A DNA stretch of 64,000 bases, from NCBI RefSeq assembly GCF_000772105.1, contig NZ_CP009355.1, forward strand, positions 744,001-808,000, given 5' to 3'. Of this stretch, positions 1-8,889 are shown in pieces; position 1 is the first letter of the stretch; every line of letters starts with the position of its first letter. The stretch is from Vibrio tubiashii ATCC 19109 (lineage in GTDB: Bacteria > Pseudomonadota > Gammaproteobacteria > Enterobacterales > Vibrionaceae). Under the pieces are notes generated by a model. It was not told where the DNA came from. It worked only from the letters and a program-made list of their open reading frames with translations, and did not search any database. A program made the translations under genes and the position numbers.

Positions 1-2
1 CG

Positions 3-1124
3 GATATGAGTAAGGAATCTATCATTGCGTATGGGGCTGTCGTCAACGCCTTTACGGGGATTCTAACGGGTATTATTGCGGGAGAGCTCTACAACCGCTT
101 CCACAATATTCAACTGCCGTCGGTATTGGCATTCTTTGGTGGACGCCGTTTTGTGCCAATTATTACCTCGGCAGTAATGTGTGTTGTGGCTTACATTCTG
201 ATTGTGGTTTGGCCTGTGGTCTATGTTGCACTGGTTAACTTTGGTAAGAGCTTTATTGACCTTGGTCCGGTTGGCGCTGGTCTGTATGGTTTCTTTAACC
301 GTCTGCTGATTCCACTTGGCCTTCACCATGCTCTGAACCAAGTATTCTGGGCTGATCTTGCCGGTATAAACGATATCTTCAACTTTTGGAACAACACTGG
401 TGAGCTTGGTATTACAGGTCGTTATATGGCTGGCTTCTTCCCTGTCATGGGCTATGGTCTGCCGGCAGCTGGCCTAGCCATTTACCACTGTGCTAAGCCA
501 GAGAACAAAGCTAAAGTTGGCTCTATTATGTTGGCGGCAGGTACGACTGCAATTGTAACTGGTGTGACTGAGCCGCTTGAGTTCGCGTTTATGTTTGTTG
601 CGCCAGTACTGTTTGTGATTCATGCCGCATTGACTGCAGCTTCAATGACGATTGCAGCCACCTTCCAGTGGACAGCGGGCTTTACATTCAGTGGTGGTCT
701 AATTGACTTCTTACTCTCTATGAATCTGCCATTGGCGAACAAACCGTATATGCTCGTCGTTCAAGGGCTCTGTTTTGCAGCCTTGTACTATGTTGTGTTC
801 CGATTTGCTATCACGAAATTTGACCTTAAAACACCGGGTCGAGAAGATGAGTCAGAAGTCAGTGCAGTTGCAGCATCGACGGATAAGGCGAAATTGGCTG
901 CTCAGTACACTGAAGCTTTAGGCGGAAAATCTAACCTAGAGAGTATCGACGCCTGTATCACACGCCTTCGCTTGGCAGTGCATGACATGAGTAAAGTTGA
1001 TGAAGCTGCTCTGAAAGAGTTGGGTGCAATGGGAGTAGTAAAACTGAACGAGCATAATGTTCAGGTCATACTGGGCCCTGAAGCTGAGCTAGTTGCTGGA
1101 GAAATGAAAGCTCTACCTGCCTAG
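3..1124 (+). CDS. nagE: PTS N-acetylglucosamine transporter EIICB (3' part)
   Basis: Inner-membrane permease and phosphotransfer component that imports N-acetylglucosamine and phosphorylates it to GlcNAc-6-P. The visible part holds most of the hydrophobic EIIC domain, a linker of about 25 residues, and a complete C-terminal EIIB domain whose phospho-cysteine lies in the motif DACITRLRL (Cys codon 954-956). The frame is open at the left edge, so the N-terminus is outside the window; the ATG at position 6 is internal. The protein stops after EIIB with no EIIA domain, as is usual for Vibrio NagE and unlike E. coli NagE; EIIA must then come from elsewhere in the cell. A strong terminator follows. 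Assignment to GlcNAc rather than glucose rests on overall similarity to NagE, including the GLHHALNQ segment. Confidence 0.9.
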   Translation, partial: DMSKESIIAYGAVVNAFTGILTGIIAGELYNRFHNIQLPSVLAFFGGRRFVPIITSAVMCVVAYILIVVWPVVYVALVNFGKSFIDLGPVGAGLYGFFNRLLIPLGLHHALNQVFWADLAGINDIFNFWNNTGELGITGRYMAGFFPVMGYGLPAAGLAIYHCAKPENKAKVGSIMLAAGTTAIVTGVTEPLEFAFMFVAPVLFVIHAALTAASMTIAATFQWTAGFTFSGGLIDFLLSMNLPLANKPYMLVVQGLCFAALYYVVFRFAITKFDLKTPGREDESEVSAVAASTDKAKLAAQYTEALGGKSNLESIDACITRLRLAVHDMSKVDEAALKELGAMGVVKLNEHNVQVILGPEAELVAGEMKALPA

Positions 1125-1157
1125 TCAGTGAGGTTAAGCTTTCAAAACCAATGATAG

Positions 1158-1187
1158 AAAGGCAGCTTGATTCAAAGCTGCCTTTTT
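1158..1187 (+). terminator. Rho-independent terminator after nagE
   Basis: An 11-bp perfect stem (1158-1168 with 1175-1185) is followed by a run of T. It ends nagE and may also serve the convergent kinase gene from the other side. Confidence 0.85.
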
Positions 1188-1192
1188 CTATG

Positions 1193-2482
1193 CTAGTGAG
1201 TGAAATAGAGTCTCACTCTTAACCCTGGTTTGTTATCGCGCAGTATTAAGCGTGCGTTGTGCTTGCTAAGTACCGCATCAACCAGAGAAAGTCCTAGCCC
1301 ATTACCTTGTTCGGTTCTGCTTTTGTCTGCTCTATACATAGGGCGACACACGTGGAGTTTATCTTGATCGGAAATACCGATCCCTGAATCGGCAACCATA
1401 ACGCCAAAGTGATCGACAACAACTTCAACCTTGCCATCCGCTGGCGTGTATTTCACCGCGTTTTCAATCACATTAAAAACGGCGCGAAAAAGTAACGAAC
1501 GATCGCCTAAAATAGTGCAGCTTTGGTCTTGTCGATAGGTAATGCTTTGTTGCTTTTGTTCAGCAAGAGGCGTAATAAACTCGATAGCATCACTGACGAT
1601 ACTGCCGAGCTCAACTTTCTCTGTTGCGAGACTGATTTGACCGCTATTGATTTTGGCAATTTCGAGCATACTGTTAAAAAGTGATAAGATAAGTTCAAGT
1701 TCATCATGGCAGGCTGAGAATTGCTCTTGTTGAGACTCTGAAAGATCTTTACTTGATAGAACCTCTTCCAGACGCAGTTTCAATCTAGCCATTGGTGTAC
1801 GCATGTCATGGGCAAGACCAACGGTTAAGGACTTTAACGTCGTCTCATTTTTTGCCATTTGCTCAATCATATAGTTAAGGTGAATCGCTAAGATATCGAA
1901 TTCATCATCTTTTTCTGAGACGGAAAGTTTAACCTCTCGCTCACCACACAATACGCGGTTCATAGCGCGATTCACTTTCTCTAACCGTTTTAAGATCAGC
2001 AATGAAAAGAATAGGGCGGTGCTAAGCATCACCGCGACAGGCATAATGATGCCAGAAAACACAATCGGTGCGAGAGACTCCCGGTGCGCTTCAACAACAC
2101 TGGGGTTCACGCCAATCTCTAATCGAAAATCATCACCGAGCAAGATGTTAGTCTTCTCACTAGGTAAGGCGGCAATGGGATAGTATTGGGTGTTTAATAT
2201 CGGCTCCATCGGCTCAACAAGTCGATAGTAAAAAGGGGTCTGAGAGGCTTGCTTAGCTTCTAAAAGGCTTTCAACGTTAGATTTACCCTGAGTGGCGGCA
2301 AAACTGAACTCCTGAATTTCATCGTTGAGTTGCTTGGTTAACTGCTGGCGGTGAAAGGCGTCTGAATCGACATAAAGCTGCCGTATAACAACAGTGTTTG
2401 CGGCGGCAACGAGCACAAATAAGCCCATTAAGGTTTTAAAGACGGAAGAGCGGGTGAGGGTATAGTTATCGACGAAGGACAT
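1193..2482 (-). CDS. Sensor histidine kinase
   Basis: Membrane-bound sensor kinase of 429 aa. It has one N-terminal membrane segment (about 14-34), a periplasmic region of about 100 residues, a second membrane segment (about 139-164), a HAMP linker, a HisKA dimerisation domain with phospho-acceptor His225 in the motif LAHDMRTP, and a HATPase domain with N box (NVIENAVKYTP), G1 (DSGIGI) and G2 (GNGLGLSLV). It partners the response regulator encoded immediately upstream, whose gene overlaps its start by 17 bp. The periplasmic domain has no motif I recognise, so the signal is unknown; domain order resembles OmpR-partner kinases of the CusS/QseC type. Neighbouring nagE lies on the opposite strand and gives no strong hint of the signal. 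Confidence 0.9.
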   Translation of the reverse strand: MSFVDNYTLTRSSVFKTLMGLFVLVAAANTVVIRQLYVDSDAFHRQQLTKQLNDEIQEFSFAATQGKSNVESLLEAKQASQTPFYYRLVEPMEPILNTQYYPIAALPSEKTNILLGDDFRLEIGVNPSVVEAHRESLAPIVFSGIIMPVAVMLSTALFFSLLILKRLEKVNRAMNRVLCGEREVKLSVSEKDDEFDILAIHLNYMIEQMAKNETTLKSLTVGLAHDMRTPMARLKLRLEEVLSSKDLSESQQEQFSACHDELELILSLFNSMLEIAKINSGQISLATEKVELGSIVSDAIEFITPLAEQKQQSITYRQDQSCTILGDRSLLFRAVFNVIENAVKYTPADGKVEVVVDHFGVMVADSGIGISDQDKLHVCRPMYRADKSRTEQGNGLGLSLVDAVLSKHNARLILRDNKPGLRVRLYFTH

Positions 2483-3140
2483 AACCTGCCCCTCTTACGG
2501 TATGAAGTAACCCAGTACAACCTGCCTCTTCGAGCTTGCGCCTTAGATTGGCTACGTGGACATCAATAACGTTCGTCTTAGGATCAAAATGATAGCTCCA
2601 GATACTCTCAAACAAACGCATACGTGACACAACTTGTTCGTGGTGTTCAATAAAATGTTGAATGAGCTGGAACTCTTTAGGTTGAAGGAGTAGCTCTTGA
2701 TTGTTGCAGGTAAATTTGTGTGCTTTCAGGTCGATTTTTAAGCAGTCGTAACTAAGAGTATGAGAAGGAGTTGATGCGCGATGTGCTCGGTTGATGATGA
2801 TATCGACCCGGGCAATAAGTTCAGCGAGTGCGAACGGCTTAATAAGATAGTCATCACTGCCTGCTTGCAGCCCATCAACGCGATCTTCGATGCTGTCCAT
2901 CGCACTCAGAATCAGAACGGGAATGTTGTTATCGGTTGCTCTAATCGCCGACAGTACTTTCATTCCATCTAGGTAGGGTAGCATTCGGTCAAGAATGATC
3001 AGTTGATAGTCGCTACTTAGCGCCATCATCAACCCTTTTTTGCCATCCTCAGCCTGATCAACCGCATAACCATGCTCTTGCAATCCTTTGGATACAAATT
3101 CTCGAGTGGTTTGGTCGTCTTCAATGATTAATATTTTCAC
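2466..3140 (-). CDS. OmpR-family response regulator
   Basis: DNA-binding response regulator of about 224 aa. The receiver domain carries the acidic pair EDD near residues 7-9, phospho-acceptor Asp51 in IILDRMLP, and the conserved Lys in YLIKPF. The C-terminal winged helix (about 125-222) ends with the typical VRGAGYVLR motif. I chose the GTG start at 3140 because GAGGG lies at the right distance before it and the protein then begins MKILIIEDD; an in-frame ATG at 3158 would add six residues without a better ribosome site. It is cotranscribed with the kinase downstream (17-bp overlap). Targets are unknown. Confidence 0.9.
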   Translation of the reverse strand: MKILIIEDDQTTREFVSKGLQEHGYAVDQAEDGKKGLMMALSSDYQLIILDRMLPYLDGMKVLSAIRATDNNIPVLILSAMDSIEDRVDGLQAGSDDYLIKPFALAELIARVDIIINRAHRASTPSHTLSYDCLKIDLKAHKFTCNNQELLLQPKEFQLIQHFIEHHEQVVSRMRLFESIWSYHFDPKTNVIDVHVANLRRKLEEAGCTGLLHTVRGAGYVLRR

Positions 3141-3195
3141 AATAACCCTCTTTTCCATAGCTTGGGGTTATCATAACGAATAAGGTTCTGATTTT

Positions 3196-3233
3196 AAGAA
3201 GAAAAAATAAGGCTCGCGTGACTAATGCGAGCC
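3196..3233 (-). terminator. Terminator after the DUF3010 gene
   Basis: On the minus strand, stem GGCTCGC/GCGAGCC (3227-3233 with 3211-3217) is followed by a T-rich tail (complement of 3196-3210). A second hairpin, 3238-3244 with 3250-3256, precedes it, so two stems stand in tandem. Confidence 0.65.
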
Positions 3234-3362
3234 ATATCGGTTTAGGGGGTAAACCGAAAAACGTTTTAGATTAAGGATTTACAGATTAACTCAGCACTTA
3301 TTTAGTGAGCCTTAACGAAACATTAAGATTTGTTAATCTGGTCATTCCAACTAAACGTTTGA

Positions 3363-3791
3363 TTATCCGCGCATCATGGCGCAAGCGTATGCAGTGGTAA
3401 ATGCTTGCTCTTGATACTGCTTTAAACCGGTATCTTTAAATTGAATGCCTAGCGGGTTGCGCTTTAGGCTCTCTTTGATAGCCGTTGGCGCCACAATCTC
3501 TACTTTCAAGTCGTCGATAAGCTGGATTGCAGCTTCTAATTTAAAACCTACCGCGCCGCCTGCGAACTTACCTTTTGTTTGACGCTGGCGAATGACGACT
3601 TTTTCGATTTTGTAGTCTTCTATCAACTTGGCAAAAGAGAACTGGAATTTCTTCATCTCTTGTGTGTCGTTGGCATTCCCAATGCTTAGTTTTGCTACGC
3701 GGCAGTCTGGTAAGTGAACGACCCCATTCTCATGCGAAAGAAGACAGATTACCGCATCGTTACCTTTTAGCTCTACACCACAAATTTTCAT
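3363..3791 (-). CDS. DUF3010 family protein
   Basis: Small cytoplasmic protein of 142 aa, starting MKICGVELKGNDAV, without signal peptide or membrane segments. The length and the N-terminal ICGVELKG and central RQRQTKGKFAGGA segments fit the DUF3010 family of gammaproteobacteria. The beginning resembles the first strand of RNase H-like folds (GVELK...), and the IEKVVIRQR strand would suit such a fold, but this is inference and no activity is established. It is a single-gene unit between a terminator on its 3' side and a short upstream gap. Confidence 0.75.
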   Translation of the reverse strand: MKICGVELKGNDAVICLLSHENGVVHLPDCRVAKLSIGNANDTQEMKKFQFSFAKLIEDYKIEKVVIRQRQTKGKFAGGAVGFKLEAAIQLIDDLKVEIVAPTAIKESLKRNPLGIQFKDTGLKQYQEQAFTTAYACAMMRG

Positions 3792-3884
3792 GTTTTCACC
3801 TAGTTGTTTGTTAGCGGCGCCATTATATCGACCATTTGTGACTTATCGAGCTTTTTATACAGTGATTGTTGGGAATAGGGTGAG

Positions 3885-3918
3885 GAAAGAGAAAGGAGCT
3901 CAGTAAAAGTTGAGCTCC
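3885..3918 (-). terminator. Terminator after the cystatin-like lipoprotein gene
   Basis: Perfect 8-bp stem GGAGCTCA/TGAGCTCC (3895-3902 with 3911-3918). On the minus strand it is followed by TTTCTCTTTC, a T-rich tail. Confidence 0.7.
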
Positions 3919-3942
3919 ATACATATAGTTTGAAGCAGGGTG

Positions 3943-4326
3943 TTATGAGCAGATCTTACCGAGGGTAGGTTGTTGAGTGATCGAGTACTCATCGTCAAGA
4001 GATTGGTAAACAATCGCGTTCCAAACCTCACCATTTTCAAGCTCAAATTCCACTGCGTAGTTCATTCCAGCAACAACTTGAGTGCGCACATCAGTGATCT
4101 GCTTTAACGGAGACTGAGAAGCGATTTGGTTGAGGACAAGGTCAACGGCTTTTTCGGCTTCAGGTGTCACTTCACCCGGAGGGTAGAAGCCTCCCGGCAT
4201 CGCTTCGCTGTTACACATAGGGTCGTGTGGCATAGTTGAAATGTACTCTTGGTTTGTTGAAGTCGCTTGGTTACAACCCGCTAGTATAGCGACAGAGACG
4301 ACTGACAGTAGGATAATTTTTTTCAT
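3943..4326 (-). CDS. Cystatin/stefin-like lipoprotein
   Basis: Predicted lipoprotein of 127 aa: hydrophobic signal with lipobox LAGC (Cys18). The mature part carries the hallmarks of the cystatin fold: an N-terminal glycine pair (MPGG, 43-46), a helix region (TPEAEKAVDLVLNQIA) and the first-hairpin motif QVVAGMNY (83-90), which matches the QxVxG papain-inhibitor loop of animal stefins. Length and spacing of these elements also fit single-domain stefins. Cystatins inhibit C1 cysteine proteases by wedging the N-terminal Gly and QVVAG loop into the active site, so this could be an envelope-anchored protease inhibitor; that role is inferred. Two further cysteines (38 and 126) might form a disulfide. 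A terminator follows the gene. Confidence 0.8.
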   Translation of the reverse strand: MKKIILLSVVSVAILAGCNQATSTNQEYISTMPHDPMCNSEAMPGGFYPPGEVTPEAEKAVDLVLNQIASQSPLKQITDVRTQVVAGMNYAVEFELENGEVWNAIVYQSLDDEYSITQQPTLGKICS

Positions 4327-4440
4327 GCTTACTCCATGACTGAATCATTAATGAGTTTATTTTGATTCGTTAGTTCAATTTAACTCAAGTGCTAAATGAA
4401 AATTAACTCATAAATGGATGTTTTAAGTCAGGGAAATGCA

Positions 4441-4468
4441 ATAAAAAAGCCGCTTTAGATAAAGCGGC
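4441..4468 (-). terminator. Terminator after the DUF3316 gene
   Basis: Stem GCCGCTTT/AAAGCGGC (4449-4456 with 4461-4468), loop AGAT, followed on the minus strand by TTTTTTAT. Confidence 0.85.
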
Positions 4469-4491
4469 AAGGCAGGTGGAACGATAAACGG

Positions 4492-4836
4492 TTAGCTGTT
4501 GCCGCTTTCACGGTATTTATATTGATAATCAACATCGAGCACGGCTTTGTACTGAATATTACCTGGTGCGTTTGCAAATTCTTCGATCTGTACTGTCATG
4601 TCATTGAGTTTCACACTTGGGTAAACGACGTTACTCTGTGAAATGTGCAGCTTGTTCTTAAGTTGCGCTGGGTTCATTGTTTTCATCTCATCCATGAGGT
4701 CAAACGCGGCATCATAGGCTTGTTGCTTAGTTGAGTATGCGTCAGTGGTAAAGCTTGTGTTTGACGTTGTCGCACTGGTTGATGCAAATACAGACGCACT
4801 CATTACCAACGAAGCTAATAGAATCACTTTTTTCAT
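4492..4836 (-). CDS. DUF3316-like periplasmic protein
   Basis: Exported protein of 114 aa: a cleavable signal peptide (about 1-18, ending SVFA) followed by a Ser/Thr-rich stretch and a domain beginning YSTKQQAYDAAFDLM. This start, the VKLNDMTVQIEEF strand and the C-terminal YKAVLDVDYQYKY strand fit the DUF3316 family common in Vibrio. Function is unknown. The gene is monocistronic with its own terminator; an imperfect palindrome (4874-4891) lies in its leader. The assignment is from memory of the family; the periplasmic location is better supported. Confidence 0.7.
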   Translation of the reverse strand: MKKVILLASLVMSASVFASTSATTSNTSFTTDAYSTKQQAYDAAFDLMDEMKTMNPAQLKNKLHISQSNVVYPSVKLNDMTVQIEEFANAPGNIQYKAVLDVDYQYKYRESGNS

Positions 4837-5219
4837 AATCTTTTCTCCTGATGGGTGACCTTCGAGAGAAATATTACGCCTAAGGACGTAAGGAGTCTGT
4901 CAGGCTGTGTAAGATTACTACTAGGTTTTGTAAAGCTTACCTTTACGTTCGTAACTTGTTCATGACTAAGTCAATTTGCTGTCAGCGAATAGCGTGTTTA
5001 GTGAAGTGAGGGTCAGAGGTGAGGCGTTGCCGCCCTATAGTTTTTATTTTCTCGTTGCGCTTATTATGATCGCAGCTAACTGTTTGTTTGAGCGATGAAC
5101 ATTTAAAAAGAGAGCGGATCTGGTATCGAAGTTGCTTGAGTTGTTGTTGCAGACACGAGAGCGTAAAGTGTCTATGTTAAGAATAATGGTATCAGCAGTG
5201 AATTGCGCAGGATGAAGCA
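4837..5219. other. Intergenic region between divergent DUF3316 and DUF6279 genes
   Basis: 383 bases without a convincing gene. It must carry the promoters of both divergent genes. An imperfect palindrome, TTACG...CGTAA, lies at 4874-4891, 38 bases upstream of the DUF3316 start. No other structure was seen. Confidence 0.6.
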
Positions 5220-6050
5220 ATGAAAAAACTAGGAATACTGTTTACTGTCTGTTTGGCTCTGGCTGGATGTAGTACCAAGTTTGTCTACAACAATATGGAC
5301 TGGCTGTTACTGGAGTATCTTGATGATTATGTTGAGCTCAATGATTCTCAAGAAGAGATTGTTAGTCAAAAGGTAGCCGTCCTGAGTGAGTGGCATCGTA
5401 CACAAGAAATCCCCCATTATGTTGAACATCTTGATGAGCTAATGGCAATCGAGCCTAACACATTCACAATGGATCAACTGAAAGAGCAGGAAGCTAAATT
5501 TCAGCAGCACTCGCAGCGCCTTGTGGCGAGAGTTGCACCCGAACTTTATTCCATTGCTAGAGAGTTATCGAACGAGCAAGTAGAAGAGTTGATGAACAGT
5601 ATTCGTGTTCGTCACACCAAATATAAAAGAAAATACCAAAAACTTTCCGACTCAGAAATCAAAGAGCGTTATAAAGAGCGAATTGAAGAGAATCTAGAAA
5701 CTTGGCTTGGCCGTCTAACCAAGCAACAACAAGCGTTATTAGATGATTGGGTAGCGGATCTGTATGTCACTTCTCATGATTGGATTAATCACCAAACAAA
5801 AATGCGTATTGAAGTGAATACCTTATTATCGAATCGTCTCGACTTGGCTAAGTTCCAACCTGAATTTCAACAGTTAATGTTTAACCCAAACAGCTTCTAT
5901 GCGCCGGAACTTGAGCAAAAAATCGATCACAATAAACAAGTCGCAAATCAGTATTTGGTGAAAGTCATTAACTCTATGACCACTAAGCAGACGAAGCACT
6001 ATCGTGAAGAGCTGCAAGACTGGAAAGAACTTGCACTCGATATTCAGTAA
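5220..6050 (+). CDS. DUF6279 family lipoprotein
   Basis: Lipoprotein of 276 aa with lipobox LAGC (Cys17). The mature protein is almost wholly helical and charged, beginning with the conserved segment YNNMDWLLLEYLDDYVELN and continuing with long amphipathic stretches rich in Glu, Lys, Arg and Gln (about 120-260) that may form coiled coils. These features and the length fit the DUF6279 family. The function is unknown; Asp at +2 of the lipobox is absent (Ser follows Cys), so outer-membrane sorting is likely. The TSUP permease follows by 88 bases on the same strand with no visible terminator, so cotranscription is possible. Confidence 0.8.
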   Translation: MKKLGILFTVCLALAGCSTKFVYNNMDWLLLEYLDDYVELNDSQEEIVSQKVAVLSEWHRTQEIPHYVEHLDELMAIEPNTFTMDQLKEQEAKFQQHSQRLVARVAPELYSIARELSNEQVEELMNSIRVRHTKYKRKYQKLSDSEIKERYKERIEENLETWLGRLTKQQQALLDDWVADLYVTSHDWINHQTKMRIEVNTLLSNRLDLAKFQPEFQQLMFNPNSFYAPELEQKIDHNKQVANQYLVKVINSMTTKQTKHYREELQDWKELALDIQ

Positions 6051-6138
6051 CTTACGCCACAAAACCAGCACAATGCGGTTTGTTTAATCGCTTGAGCAAG
6101 CTAGAGTAAGAGATTCCTTATACAACCTTGCGATAACT

Positions 6139-6903
6139 ATGGAATGGATTCTGTTATTTGGCGCGGGCGTTTTGGGAGGGATACTCAATAGCATTGCTGG
6201 TGGCGGGAGTTTTATCACTTTCCCGGCGCTTATGTTTGTGGGCGTACCACCTGTCGTTGCGAATGCCACCAATACTTTTGCTGCATGTGCGGGCTATATC
6301 AGCGGCACCTATGGGTTTAGGCACGATATCGCTGAGTCCAGCGGTTCTATGAAGCGAATCATAGTACTTAGTCTTGTTGGTGGCGCACTCGGTGCTTATT
6401 TGCTCCTCAGTGTTTCAGAACACCAATTTTTAACCGCAATTCCTTGGTTACTCCTGTTTGCAACTTTACTATTTTTGTTTGGTAACCAAATCAACCACTG
6501 GACGGCCAAGCTTTCTCGTTCGGCTTCACTTCACCCGCTGTGGGCGGTACTTTCTGCCTCGATACTGCTTATTATCGTTTCTGCGTATGGTGGTTTCTTT
6601 AATGCAGGTCTAGGGGTTGTGGTGCTGAGCTATTTGGTGCTAGCAGGGCACAGCGATATCAACCAAATGAATGGCCTAAAGCTGTTAATCTCTTCTTGTG
6701 TCTCTCTTATCGCGATAGTGGTGTTCGTTATTGATGGCTCAATAGACTGGTGGCGAGGCGGGGCAGTGATGCTGGGAACGCTATTGGGGGGCTATGTCGC
6801 GGCGAGAGTCTCGCGAAAAGTGGAGCAACATTACGTTAAAGGCTTTGTTGCCTTATCTAGCGTTGCGATGACTGTATACTTTTTCTTAGATGTCTATCTT
6901 TAA
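6139..6903 (+). CDS. TSUP (TauE/SafE) family membrane permease
   Basis: Inner-membrane protein of 254 aa with about eight hydrophobic segments. The N-terminal motif GGGSFITFPALMFVG with the following VANATNT is the hallmark of the TSUP/TauE-SafE repeat; a second copy begins near GGFFNAGLGVVVLSYLVLAG. Members move sulfite, sulfonates, sulfoacetate or other small organic anions; the substrate here cannot be told from sequence. The ATG start has no clear ribosome site. Confidence 0.85.
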   Translation: MEWILLFGAGVLGGILNSIAGGGSFITFPALMFVGVPPVVANATNTFAACAGYISGTYGFRHDIAESSGSMKRIIVLSLVGGALGAYLLLSVSEHQFLTAIPWLLLFATLLFLFGNQINHWTAKLSRSASLHPLWAVLSASILLIIVSAYGGFFNAGLGVVVLSYLVLAGHSDINQMNGLKLLISSCVSLIAIVVFVIDGSIDWWRGGAVMLGTLLGGYVAARVSRKVEQHYVKGFVALSSVAMTVYFFLDVYL

Positions 6904-7000
6904 AGACGTTTGCCAACCTTGAGTGCCATCACGTTCATATCTATTTTGATGTCAATTTAGGTTAATTTAGCTTTCTACAAGGCATAATAAAAGTGGTCAA

Positions 7001-7035
7001 GAAAAGGCCAGTTGTTTGTCTTTCAAGGCCTTTTC
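7001..7035 (+). repeat. 9-bp perfect inverted repeat upstream of the small membrane protein gene
   Basis: GAAAAGGCC (7001-7009) pairs perfectly with GGCCTTTTC (7027-7035) across a 17-base loop. It may be a weak terminator for the permease gene or a leader hairpin for the next one, whose ribosome site begins nearby. Confidence 0.5.
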
Positions 7036-7056
7036 GATTTGCGATTAGGAGGCTTT

Positions 7057-7248
7057 ATGAGTAGAAAACTAGGCAGAGTCATGTCAAGTAGCCGCATGAT
7101 TACCTTCGTTGCTTTTCTAGCTGCAACATTTGCTTGGATATTAAAGATGCCAGCCCTGTTTACTGTTTCGTTGATTGCGCTTGTTGCTAGTGGTGGTCTC
7201 TATCTCAACGATAAGTATAAGCACCGTAAAGAAGAAAAGAGCGCCTGA
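7057..7248 (+). CDS. Small two-helix inner-membrane protein
   Basis: Predicted protein of 63 aa. Start chosen at the ATG at 7057, which has an excellent ribosome site (TAGGAGG, five bases upstream); the longer frame from 7012 lacks one. The N-terminus is basic (SRKLGRVMSSSR), followed by two membrane helices (about 13-29 and 32-50) and a charged cytoplasmic tail (NDKYKHRKEEKSA). I do not recognise a family or function. The stop codon lies inside the terminator hairpin of the convergent aldehyde dehydrogenase gene. Confidence 0.7.
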   Translation: MSRKLGRVMSSSRMITFVAFLAATFAWILKMPALFTVSLIALVASGGLYLNDKYKHRKEEKSA

Positions 7249-7257
7249 TGGCGCTCT
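7231..7257 (-). terminator. Terminator after the aldehyde dehydrogenase gene
   Basis: Perfect 8-bp stem AGAGCGCC/GGCGCTCT (7238-7245 with 7250-7257), loop TGAT, then TTTTCTTC on the minus strand. It overlaps the 3' end of the convergent small gene. Confidence 0.75.
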
Positions 7258-7267
7258 AAGGTGTGTG

Positions 7268-8788
7268 TTAGAAGAATCCTAATGGGTTAACATCGTAACT
7301 GATCAGTAGGTTCTTGGTGTTTTGGTAATGATCGAGCATCATTTTGTGTGTCTCTCGGCCAATACCTGACTTCTTATAACCACCAAATGCAGCGTGAGCA
7401 GGGTAAGCGTGGTAACAGTTGACCCAGATTCGTCCCGCTTCGATGTTGCGACCCATTCGATACGCTAGGTTGGCATCGCGAGTCCACACGCCAGCACCAA
7501 GACCGTACTCTGTATCATTGGCAATCGCGAGCGCTTCTGCTTCATTTTTGAAACTGGTCACCGCAATGACAGGGCCAAAAATCTCTTCTTGGAAAACACG
7601 CATTTTGTTGTTGCCTTCAAGCAAAGTAGGCTGAATGTAGTAACCTGATTCAATGGCGTCAGTTTGCTGCGCAATCTCACCACCAAACACCACTTTCGCT
7701 CCTTCTTGGCGGCCAATTTCTAGGTAACTTAAAATCTTATCAAATTGTTCCTGAGAAGCCTGCGCACCAACCTGTGTGTCAGTGTCGAGTGGGTTGCCTT
7801 GTTTGATGGTCTTAGCTCTTTCCGCCACTTTAGCGATGAACTTATCGTAGACAGATTCGTGGACTAAGACACGTGATGGACAGGTACAGACTTCACCTTG
7901 GTTAAAGAACGCAAGCAAAGTACCTTCGATACATTTATCAAGGTATTCGTCTTCGTGGTCAAAGATATCTGGGAAGTAGATGTTCGGTGATTTACCACCT
8001 AGTTCAACCGTTGATGGAATAAGGCTCTCTGCTGCGCACTTAAGAATATGGTTACCAATTTCTGTTGAGCCCGTAAACGCAAGTTTAGCAATACGGTTGC
8101 TGGTTGCGAGTGCTTGGCCTGCTTCGCTACCAAAGCCGTTGACCACATTAACCACTCCGGCAGGAATGAGGTCACCGATTTTTTCCATCAATAGTAGGAT
8201 TGAAGTAGGTGTCTGCTCTGCGGGTTTTAAGACGACACAACACCCTGCTGCAAGTGCAGGCGCGAGCTTCCATGCCGCCATTAGCATTGGGAAGTTCCAT
8301 GGGATGATTTGTCCAACCACACCGATCGGCTCAGGGAAGTGGTAGCTTGCGGTATTAACATCGAGCTCAGCGGCACTGCCTTCTTGAGCGCGAATACAGC
8401 CTGCAAAGTAACGGAAATGATCGACAACAAGCGGTAGATCCGCAGCCAGTGTTTCACGTACAGGCTTTCCGTTTTCCCATGTTTCTACTACCGCAAGCTC
8501 TTCTAGGTTTTGCTCGATTCGGTCCGCGATTTTAAGCAGAATGTTTGAACGTTCTGTAACGCTCGTCGCTGCCCAACTCGCTCGTACACTATGCGCCGCA
8601 TCAAGAGCGAGGTTAATATCCGCCTCACCAGAACGCGCAACTTTACAATAAGCTTGACCATTGACAGGCGAGGTGTTGTCAAAGTATTCACCTGACACAG
8701 GCTTAACCCATTCGCCCCCAATGAAATTGTTATAGTGGGTTTTGAAATTAACAACGGAACCTTGACTGCCTGGCTGTGCGTAAATCAT
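7268..8788 (-). CDS. NAD-dependent aldehyde dehydrogenase (ExaC/AldB/AcoD type)
   Basis: Cytosolic ALDH of 506 aa that oxidises aldehydes, probably acetaldehyde, to the acid. Visible motifs are NAD-binding [13 protein letters not shown] and FTGSTEIG, the general-base Glu in ELGGKSPN (about 267), and the nucleophile Cys in [11 protein letters not shown] (about 301, first of two Cys). The QGEVCTC sequence and the length place it with ExaC/AldB/AcoD, used in ethanol and acetoin breakdown. The divergent neighbour encodes an AcoR-like sigma-54 activator, and a -24/-12 type promoter lies in front of this gene, so induction by acetaldehyde or acetoin through that activator is likely (inferred). Confidence 0.92.
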   Translation of the reverse strand: MIYAQPGSQGSVVNFKTHYNNFIGGEWVKPVSGEYFDNTSPVNGQAYCKVARSGEADINLALDAAHSVRASWAATSVTERSNILLKIADRIEQNLEELAVVETWENGKPVRETLAADLPLVVDHFRYFAGCIRAQEGSAAELDVNTASYHFPEPIGVVGQIIPWNFPMLMAAWKLAPALAAGCCVVLKPAEQTPTSILLLMEKIGDLIPAGVVNVVNGFGSEAGQALATSNRIAKLAFTGSTEIGNHILKCAAESLIPSTVELGGKSPNIYFPDIFDHEDEYLDKCIEGTLLAFFNQGEVCTCPSRVLVHESVYDKFIAKVAERAKTIKQGNPLDTDTQVGAQASQEQFDKILSYLEIGRQEGAKVVFGGEIAQQTDAIESGYYIQPTLLEGNNKMRVFQEEIFGPVIAVTSFKNEAEALAIANDTEYGLGAGVWTRDANLAYRMGRNIEAGRIWVNCYHAYPAHAAFGGYKKSGIGRETHKMMLDHYQNTKNLLISYDVNPLGFF

Positions 8789-8874
8789 ATAAATATCCTT
8801 TTTATTTTCTCATTCAAGTATGTCTGAAGGGCTCACACACGGGTGAACACTTCTAATGGCACAGGTTAGTTAAC

Positions 8875-8889
8875 GCAAATCACAGACCA
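8875..8889 (-). promoter_or_regulatory. Sigma-54 (-24/-12) promoter for the aldehyde dehydrogenase gene
   Basis: The minus strand reads TGGTCTGTGATTTGC: GG and GC with exactly 10 bases between, and the TTGC element intact. The transcript would start near 8863, leaving a leader of about 75 bases. A sigma-54 activator gene is divergent, which supports the call. Confidence 0.7.

Noticed and set aside
8851..8870. Sigma-54 promoter on the + strand (TGGCACAGG...) toward the activator gene
   Set aside because: The -24 part is good but no GC follows at the required 10-base spacing.
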